In this document: piece after piece, positions 59,186 through 64,000 of the stretch
Position numbering within the stretch: position 1 is the stretch's first letter
Layout of the letters: every line of letters starts with the position of its first letter
Assembly (NCBI GenBank): GCA_046263755.1
Contig: JBJYZC010000001.1
Coordinates: forward strand, 1 to 64,000
Direction of reading: 5' to 3'
DNA length: 64,000 nt
DNA from: Lachnocurva sp029100405
Lineage (GTDB): Bacteria > Bacillota > Clostridia > Lachnospirales > Lachnospiraceae
Notes under the pieces: model-generated
What the model was told of the DNA's origin: nothing
What the model saw: the letters and a program-made list of their open reading frames with translations, nothing else
Database searches by the model: none
Translations under genes and position numbers: made by a program

Positions 59186-60268
59186 TTGTCAGAACAGAAA
59201 ACCGTAGTGGTCGGCATGTCCGGAGGCGTGGATTCTTCCGTAGCTGCCTATCTCTTGAAAAAGCAAGGTTATCGTGTCATCGGTGTCACCATGCAGATCT
59301 GGCAGACCGAAGAGCAGGCAATCCTGGAGGACCAGGGCGGCTGCTGCGGCCTGTCGGCGGTGGATGATGCCAGACGGGTGGCCAATCATATCGGAATTCC
59401 CTATTATGTTATGAATTTTAAAGATGACTTTAAGAAGTATGTCATCGATTATTTTACCAGTGAGTATCTGCACGGCCGGACACCAAATCCCTGCATTGCC
59501 TGCAATCGTTATGTCAAATGGGAATCTCTTCTGACACGGGCAGTTGAGATCGGGGCGGATTATATTGCGACCGGGCATTATGCCAGGGTGGTGGAGCTGT
59601 CAAACGGGCGTTTTGCGATTAAGAATTCGGTAACTGCGTCCAAGGACCAGACCTATGCCCTTTATAATCTGACTCAGGATCAGTTGAAGCGGACCCTGAT
59701 GCCGATCGGGTCCTATCACAAGGATGAGGTGAGAAGAATTGCTCTTGATGCAGGTCTTCCGACAGCCCATAAGCATGACAGCCAGGACATCTGCTTTATT
59801 CCGGACCATGATTACGCCGGCTATCTGGAAAGAGAAGTGCCGGATCAGATCCCAGGACCGGGTAATTTCGTGACAAAGGATGGAATCGTTCTGGGCCGTC
59901 ACAAGGGCATCACTCATTATACGGTCGGTCAGAGGAAGGGCCTGAATCTTTCCATGGGCCATCCGGTTTTTGTAACAGAGATCCGGCCCGAGACCAATGA
60001 GGTCGTGATCGGAGAGGCAGAAGATGTCTTCTCCCGGGAAGTTTATTTCGACCAGGTCAATTCCATGGAGAATGAGACATTGGACACAAGCATTGCCTAC
60101 GGGGCCAAGGTCCGTTATGCCCATGCAGTAAGTCCCTGTCATATCGAGGCTCTGGGAGATGGGAAATATAAGGCGATCTTCGAGGAACCGGTTCGGGCGG
60201 CGACTCCCGGCCAGGCCATCGTTCTCTATGACGGCGACATTGTTGCCGGAGGCGGAACAATTCTGTAG
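59186..60268 (+). CDS. mnmA: tRNA-specific 2-thiouridylase MnmA
   Basis: 360 residues. GMSGGVDSSVAAYLL is the PP-loop; the catalytic cysteines are in PNPCIACNRYVKW and SQDICFIPD; TVGQRKGLNLSMGHPVFVTEI marks the central domain. It thiolates uridine 34 of tRNAs for Lys, Glu and Gln using sulfur from the desulfurase. The start is TTG 59186, seven bases after GGAGG (59174-59178); the frame is open from GTG 59162, which lacks a site. Confidence 0.95.
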   Translation: MSEQKTVVVGMSGGVDSSVAAYLLKKQGYRVIGVTMQIWQTEEQAILEDQGGCCGLSAVDDARRVANHIGIPYYVMNFKDDFKKYVIDYFTSEYLHGRTPNPCIACNRYVKWESLLTRAVEIGADYIATGHYARVVELSNGRFAIKNSVTASKDQTYALYNLTQDQLKRTLMPIGSYHKDEVRRIALDAGLPTAHKHDSQDICFIPDHDYAGYLEREVPDQIPGPGNFVTKDGIVLGRHKGITHYTVGQRKGLNLSMGHPVFVTEIRPETNEVVIGEAEDVFSREVYFDQVNSMENETLDTSIAYGAKVRYAHAVSPCHIEALGDGKYKAIFEEPVRAATPGQAIVLYDGDIVAGGGTIL

Positions 60269-60282
60269 TTTATGGGCTTTTC

Positions 60283-60306
60283 AAGCCGCAACGAGGCTTT
60301 TTTGAA
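60283..60306 (+). terminator. Terminator after mnmA
   Basis: AAGCC and GGCTT bracket GCAACGA and are followed by TTTTTT; a short stem. Confidence 0.65.
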
Positions 60307-60313
60307 CTTAGCC

Positions 60314-60342
60314 TTGAATTTAGCCCTTGTATCCGCTACAAT
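60314..60342 (+). promoter_or_regulatory. Promoter of the gap-pgk-tpiA genes
   Basis: TTGAAT (60314-60319), 17 bases, TACAAT (60337-60342), about 60 bp before the gap start codon. Confidence 0.7.
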
Positions 60343-60403
60343 AGTAACGGTTTGAGCGTAAAGCTCTAATAGTAATTATTAAAAGTATTAGGAGGAAACT
60401 AAT

Positions 60404-61423
60404 ATGGCAGTAAGAGTTGCGATTAATGGTTTCGGTCGTATTGGACGTCTTGCATTCCGTCAGATGTTCCAGGCAGAAGGTTTCGATATCGTTGCAATCA
60501 ACGATCTGACTTCTCCTGAGATGCTGGCTTACCTTCTGAAGTATGATTCTTCTCAGGGACGTTATGCTAAGGCTGACAAAGTAGAGAACACAGATCACTC
60601 CATCATTGTTGATGGTCATGAGATCGAGATCTACAAGGAAGCTGATGCTCACAATCTTCCTTGGGGCAAGCTTGACATCGATGTAGTTCTTGAGTGCACC
60701 GGTTTCTATACCTCTAAGGCTAAGGCACAGGCTCATATCGATGCCGGCGCTAAGAAGGTCGTTATTTCCGCTCCTGCAGGAAATGATCTTCCTACCATCG
60801 TTTACAACACCAACCATGAGACTCTGACAGCTGATGACAATATCATTTCTGCAGCATCCTGCACAACCAACTGCCTGGCTCCTATGGCAAAGGCTCTGAA
60901 TGAGCTGGCTCCGATCCAGTCCGGTATCATGGTTACCATCCATGCTTACACCGGTGACCAGATGATCCTTGACGGACCTCAGAGAAAGGGTAACTTCCGT
61001 CGTAGCCGTGCCGGCGCTGAGAACATCGTTCCCAACACCACCGGTGCTGCAAAGGCAATCGGACTTGTTGTTCCTGAGCTGAACGGCAAGCTGATCGGTT
61101 CCGCTCAGCGTGTACCTGTTCCTACAGGTTCTACCACCATCCTGACCGCTGTTGTTAAGGGTGATGTAACTGTTGACCAGATCAACGCTAAGATGAAGGC
61201 TTCTACCAACGAGTCCTTCGGTTACAACGAAGACCAGATCGTATCTAAGGATATCGTAGGCATGACCTATGGTTCTCTGTTCGATGCTACTCAGACCATG
61301 GTTCTTCCTGTAGGCGATGGCAATACTGAGGTACAGGTTGTTTCCTGGTATGATAACGAGAACTCCTTCACATCCAACATGTGCAGAACCATCAAGTACT
61401 TCGCTAAGTTCCTGAACAAGTAA
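60404..61423 (+). CDS. gap: Glyceraldehyde-3-phosphate dehydrogenase
   Basis: 339 residues. NGFGRIGRLAFRQ is the NAD-binding start, SAASCTTNCLAPMAKAL holds the catalytic Cys, and HAYTGDQMILDGP the catalytic His. It catalyses the phosphorylating oxidation step of glycolysis. Codon choice is visibly more biased than in neighbouring genes, as in highly expressed genes. ATG 60404 follows AGGAGG. A 775-codon open frame on the opposite strand of gap-pgk is a shadow of this bias. Confidence 0.97.
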   Translation: MAVRVAINGFGRIGRLAFRQMFQAEGFDIVAINDLTSPEMLAYLLKYDSSQGRYAKADKVENTDHSIIVDGHEIEIYKEADAHNLPWGKLDIDVVLECTGFYTSKAKAQAHIDAGAKKVVISAPAGNDLPTIVYNTNHETLTADDNIISAASCTTNCLAPMAKALNELAPIQSGIMVTIHAYTGDQMILDGPQRKGNFRRSRAGAENIVPNTTGAAKAIGLVVPELNGKLIGSAQRVPVPTGSTTILTAVVKGDVTVDQINAKMKASTNESFGYNEDQIVSKDIVGMTYGSLFDATQTMVLPVGDGNTEVQVVSWYDNENSFTSNMCRTIKYFAKFLNK

Positions 61424-61457
61424 TTTAGCTTCTTGATGTAAATGAAGACCTAGAGAG

Positions 61458-61489
61458 GGTCCGGTCTTTAAAGGACCGGGCCTTTTCTT
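61458..61489 (+). terminator. Hairpin with T-run between gap and pgk
   Basis: GGTCCGGTC and GGACCGGGCC pair over about nine bases and are followed by TTTTC. It may reduce read-through, so that gap is expressed above pgk. Confidence 0.7.
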
Positions 61490-61516
61490 GTTCCAGAAGT
61501 TAATTGGAGGTTTATT

Positions 61517-62728
61517 ATGAAACTCAATAAGAAAACAGTTGATGACATCAACGTAAAGGGCCAGAGAGTCCTTTGCCGCTGCGATTTCAACGTACCGATC
61601 ATCGATGGCAAGATTACCGATGAGAACCGTCTGGTTGGCGCACTTCCTACCATTAAGAAGCTGATTGCCGATGGCGGTAAGGTCATCCTTTGCTCCCATC
61701 TTGGCAAGGTCAAGACCGAAGAGGATAAGAAGACCAAGACTCTTGCTCCTGTAGCAAAGCGTCTGTCTGAGCTTCTTGGCAAGGAAGTTAAGTTTGTTGC
61801 TGACCCGGAAGTTGTCGGCGCCAACGTCCGCAAGGCTGTAGAAGAGATGAAGGACGGAGACGTTATTCTTCTTGAGAACACCCGTTTCAGACCGGAAGAG
61901 ACCAAGAACGGAGATGCTTTCTCCAAGGATCTGGCTTCCATCGCTGATGTATTCGTAAATGACGCTTTCGGTACCGCTCATCGTGCTCACTGCTCCAATG
62001 TCGGAGTCACCAAGTATGTTAAGACTTGTGTGATCGGCTATCTGATGGAGAAGGAAGTAAAATTCCTTGGAAATGCAGTTGAGAATCCGGTTCGTCCTTT
62101 CGTTGCAATCCTTGGCGGCGCTAAGGTAGCTGACAAGCTGGCTGTTATCGATAACCTGCTCAATAAGTGTGATACCCTGATCATCGGTGGTGGTATGGCT
62201 TATACCTTCATCAAGGCAAAGGGCTATGAGATCGGAACTTCTCTTTGCGATGATTCCAAGATCGATTACTGCAAGGAAATGATGGATAAGGCTGCAAAAC
62301 TTGGTAAGAAGCTGCTTCTTCCGGTTGACTCTGTAACGGTTGCCCAGTTCCCTGATCCGATCAGTGAACCTTGTGAGACTGAAGTTTATGATGTTACGAA
62401 TCTTCCGAAGGATCGTGAAGCATGTGATATCGGACCGAAGACTCAGGCTCTCTATGCTGAGGCTGTTGCCAATGCCAAGACGGTTGTATGGAACGGACCT
62501 ATGGGTGTTTCCGAGAACCCGTCCCTTGCAGCAGGAACCATTGCTGTAGCTAAGGCTCTGGCAGATTCTGATGCAACAACCATTATCGGCGGTGGTGACT
62601 CCGCAGCTGCAGTCAATAATCTTGGCTTCGGCGACAAGATGACTCACATTTCTACCGGTGGCGGCGCATCTCTGGAATTCCTGGAGGGTAAGGAACTGCC
62701 TGGTATCGTAGCAGCAAACGATCGCTGA
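61517..62728 (+). CDS. pgk: Phosphoglycerate kinase
   Basis: 403 residues. RVLCRCDFNVPI at the start, LCSHLGKVK, LLENTRFRPEE, FGTAHRAHCSNVGV and GGGDSAAAVNNLGFGDKMTHISTGGGASLEFLEG at the end follow the family order. It makes ATP from 1,3-bisphosphoglycerate. ATG 61517 follows TTGGAGG. No promoter is seen in the gap, so transcription probably continues from gap. Confidence 0.97.
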   Translation: MKLNKKTVDDINVKGQRVLCRCDFNVPIIDGKITDENRLVGALPTIKKLIADGGKVILCSHLGKVKTEEDKKTKTLAPVAKRLSELLGKEVKFVADPEVVGANVRKAVEEMKDGDVILLENTRFRPEETKNGDAFSKDLASIADVFVNDAFGTAHRAHCSNVGVTKYVKTCVIGYLMEKEVKFLGNAVENPVRPFVAILGGAKVADKLAVIDNLLNKCDTLIIGGGMAYTFIKAKGYEIGTSLCDDSKIDYCKEMMDKAAKLGKKLLLPVDSVTVAQFPDPISEPCETEVYDVTNLPKDREACDIGPKTQALYAEAVANAKTVVWNGPMGVSENPSLAAGTIAVAKALADSDATTIIGGGDSAAAVNNLGFGDKMTHISTGGGASLEFLEGKELPGIVAANDR

Positions 62729-62742
62729 TATTTTTTATTTCA

Positions 62743-62768
62743 AGGGCTGAAAAGAAATTTCCAGCCCT
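62743..62768 (+). other. Hairpin between pgk and tpiA
   Basis: AGGGCTG and CAGCCCT form a 7-bp stem with a 12-nt loop. There is no T-run, so it is more likely an RNA-stability or processing element than a terminator. Confidence 0.5.
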
Positions 62769-62812
62769 CTCTATGATTGAAAATACATGAAAAAAACACG
62801 AAGGAGATAATC

Positions 62813-63565
62813 ATGGCAAGAAAGAAAATTATTGCCGGTAACTGGAAAATGAATAAGACTCCGTCTGAGGCAAAGGCTCTGGTTGAGCTTCTGGCTCCTC
62901 TGGTTCAGAATCCGGATGTCGATGTCGTTTACTGTGTACCTGCCATTGACATTGTTCCTGTTGTAGAGGCAGTAAAGGGAAGCAATGTTAAAGTCGGTGC
63001 TGAGAACATGTATGTAGAAGAGAGCGGCGCTTATACCGGCGAGATCGCTCCGGCTATGCTGGTTGATGCAGGCGTTAAATATGTCATCATCGGTCACTCC
63101 GAGAGACGCGGCTACTTCAACGAGACCGATGAATTCCTGAACAAGAAGGTTTTAAAGGCTTTCGAGCATGGCCTGACTCCGATCCTCTGCTGCGGCGAGT
63201 CTCTTGAGCAGAGAGAAGCAGGTGTGACCCTTGACTGGATCCGCCTTCAGATCAAGTCTGATCTTTTGGGCGTAACAGCAGAACAGGCTGCATCCATGGT
63301 CATCGCTTACGAGCCGATCTGGGCAATCGGAACCGGTAAGACTGCAACAGCAGATCAGGCTGAGGAAGTCTGCAAGGCGATCCGTGAGACCATCGCTGAG
63401 GTCTATGATACCGATACAGCCGAGAAGATCCGTATCCAGTATGGCGGTTCCATGAATGCAGGAAACTGCAAGGAACTTCTTGCTAAGCCGGACATCGATG
63501 GCGGTCTGATCGGTGGTGCATCTCTGAAAGCTGACTTCGGACAGATCGTAAACTACAATAAATAA
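62813..63565 (+). CDS. tpiA: Triosephosphate isomerase
   Basis: 250 residues. AGNWKMNKT carries the catalytic Lys, IIGHSERR the His, and AYEPIWAIGTGKTA the catalytic Glu; YGGSMNAGNCKEL closes the phosphate site. It interconverts the triose phosphates. ATG 62813 lies after AAGGAG; the frame is open from 62777 without a good site. Confidence 0.97.
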   Translation: MARKKIIAGNWKMNKTPSEAKALVELLAPLVQNPDVDVVYCVPAIDIVPVVEAVKGSNVKVGAENMYVEESGAYTGEIAPAMLVDAGVKYVIIGHSERRGYFNETDEFLNKKVLKAFEHGLTPILCCGESLEQREAGVTLDWIRLQIKSDLLGVTAEQAASMVIAYEPIWAIGTGKTATADQAEEVCKAIRETIAEVYDTDTAEKIRIQYGGSMNAGNCKELLAKPDIDGGLIGGASLKADFGQIVNYNK

Positions 63566-63622
63566 TTTCAGATCTTTCGCGGACTGATCCGGCAGGAGAT
63601 CTGGCGGGCATCTGTGTCCTCT

Positions 63623-63680
63623 GGCATCTGTTTCCTCTTAAGAAGAACCTCTTAAGAAGAAACAGATGCCTTCTTTTTTT
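63623..63680 (+). terminator. Strong terminator after tpiA
   Basis: GGCATCTGTTTC pairs with GAAACAGATGCC (12 bp), enclosing a second CTTAAG-containing stem, and is followed by TTCTTTTTTT. It ends the glycolytic transcript. Confidence 0.9.
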
Positions 63681-63691
63681 GTCCATTCAAT

Positions 63692-63702
63692 CATGGTATA
63701 AT
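63692..63702 (+). promoter_or_regulatory. Extended -10 promoter of the lipoprotein gene
   Basis: TGGTATAAT is an extended -10 (TGnTATAAT); no good -35 is seen at the usual distance because of the preceding terminator. Confidence 0.55.
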
Positions 63703-63735
63703 GACGGCGTACTTTGAATTGGAGAAATGAAGACC

Positions 63736-64000
63736 ATGAAAAAGAAGTTATTAGCAATTCTTTTATCCATTCTATCCGTAGGGATGCTTCTTACATCCTG
63801 CCAAACGGTAGATAAATTGAAACAGACGGCCAATAAGGCAAGCACCACAAAACTTCCCGATACTACGGTAAATTATTCGAAAGCAGAGTCCAAAGACCTC
63901 GAAGTCATGTCCTACGACGGGGACAGCAGGGCTTCGTTAACGCTTGGTCTGCGTTTTGACTATGGGATTCAGGGAGAAAATCAGAACTATCAGTCAGCTC
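63736..64000 (+). CDS. Lipoprotein of unknown function, cut by the window end
   Basis: About 88 residues are visible from ATG 63736 (GGAG at 63721; ATG 63727 is in frame but too close to it). A lipoprotein signal peptide KKKLLAILLSILSVGMLLTSC ends in the lipobox LLTSC, so the protein is lipid-anchored on the outer face of the membrane. The visible mature part is polar, with Ser, Thr and Lys, and I do not recognise a domain. The gene continues beyond the window. Confidence 0.75.
   Translation, partial: MKKKLLAILLSILSVGMLLTSCQTVDKLKQTANKASTTKLPDTTVNYSKAESKDLEVMSYDGDSRASLTLGLRFDYGIQGENQNYQSA

Noticed and set aside
60320..62647. A 775-codon open frame on the minus strand across gap and pgk
   Set aside because: It lies opposite two certain glycolytic genes; strong codon bias in those genes removes stop codons from this antisense frame. 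Its product has no recognisable domain and no ribosome binding site.

Overview
The window looks like chromosomal DNA of a strictly anaerobic, Gram-positive member of the Clostridia, most plausibly Lachnospiraceae-like. Supporting signs are rubrerythrin and superoxide reductase, a FabK-type enoyl-ACP reductase, a sortase-like SPKTG tail, several c-di-GMP enzymes, the cysS-mrnC-rlmB-sigH gene order typical of Firmicutes, AGGAGG-type ribosome binding sites and sigma-A-like promoters. This placement is inferred from gene content. I see no rRNA, tRNA, CRISPR array, prophage or intact transposase.

Layout. (1) 1-3.4 kb is an accessory patch: an AAA ATPase, a Phd/RelE toxin-antitoxin pair, a small membrane protein and an orphan DinJ-type antitoxin. 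It is punctuated by five same-strand copies of a ~24-bp repeat with core GGTGACAGGCACC. Two gene fragments stop at or within a few bases of the repeat. (2) 3.5-7.3 kb is a redox/nitrosative stress group: di-iron hemerythrin protein, Crp/Fnr regulator, double cupin, ferredoxin, nitroreductase and Rrf2 regulator. (3) 7.7-10.1 kb holds cstA and an uncharacterised gene on the minus strand. (4) 10.6-14.9 kb encodes a 1407-residue secreted family-9-like pectate lyase with a cre-type site upstream. (5) 15.0-17.5 kb has rubrerythrin, superoxide reductase and a MetE-like methyltransferase. (6) 17.6-28.4 kb is one complete type II fatty-acid synthesis cluster, acpP-accB-accC-accDA-fabH-fabK-fabD-fabG-fabF-fabZ, followed by a MarR regulator. 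AccD and AccA are fused and the AccD part lacks its zinc ribbon. (7) 28.4-29.9 kb has an esterase-like gene and the fluoride exporter gene crcB, separated by an unusual repeat-filled gap.

(8) 30.0-47.3 kb is a c-di-GMP and type IV pilin island. It contains a PAS-GAF-GGDEF cyclase overlapping a PAS-GGDEF-EAL phosphodiesterase, then five prepilin-like genes with a membrane diguanylate cyclase among them. The last prepilin gene encodes a 1371-residue pilin-headed protein with GLUG-like repeats. A cyclase with a sugar-binding-like sensor, an ECF transporter subunit and a tandem-HD phosphodiesterase follow. (9) 47.4-50.7 kb: LUD protein, lipid kinase, phasin-like protein, UbiB-family kinase. (10) 50.7-53.9 kb: prepilin peptidase and pilM/N/O-like genes, the processing and inner-membrane side of the same pilus machinery. 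(11) 54.0-60.3 kb: housekeeping genes ispF, cysS, mrnC, rlmB, sigH, a cysteine desulfurase and mnmA. (12) 60.4-63.6 kb: glycolytic genes gap-pgk-tpiA, then the start of a lipoprotein gene cut by the window end.

Two themes cross the window. Short tandem repeats with different unit lengths (9, 13, 14, 16, 18, 20, 21, 36 bp) fill many gaps between genes, and two genes have tandem duplications of their 3' ends. Also, the pilin genes, the pilus assembly genes and five c-di-GMP enzymes lie within about 24 kb, which suggests c-di-GMP-controlled adhesion through a pilus carrying a very large minor pilin.
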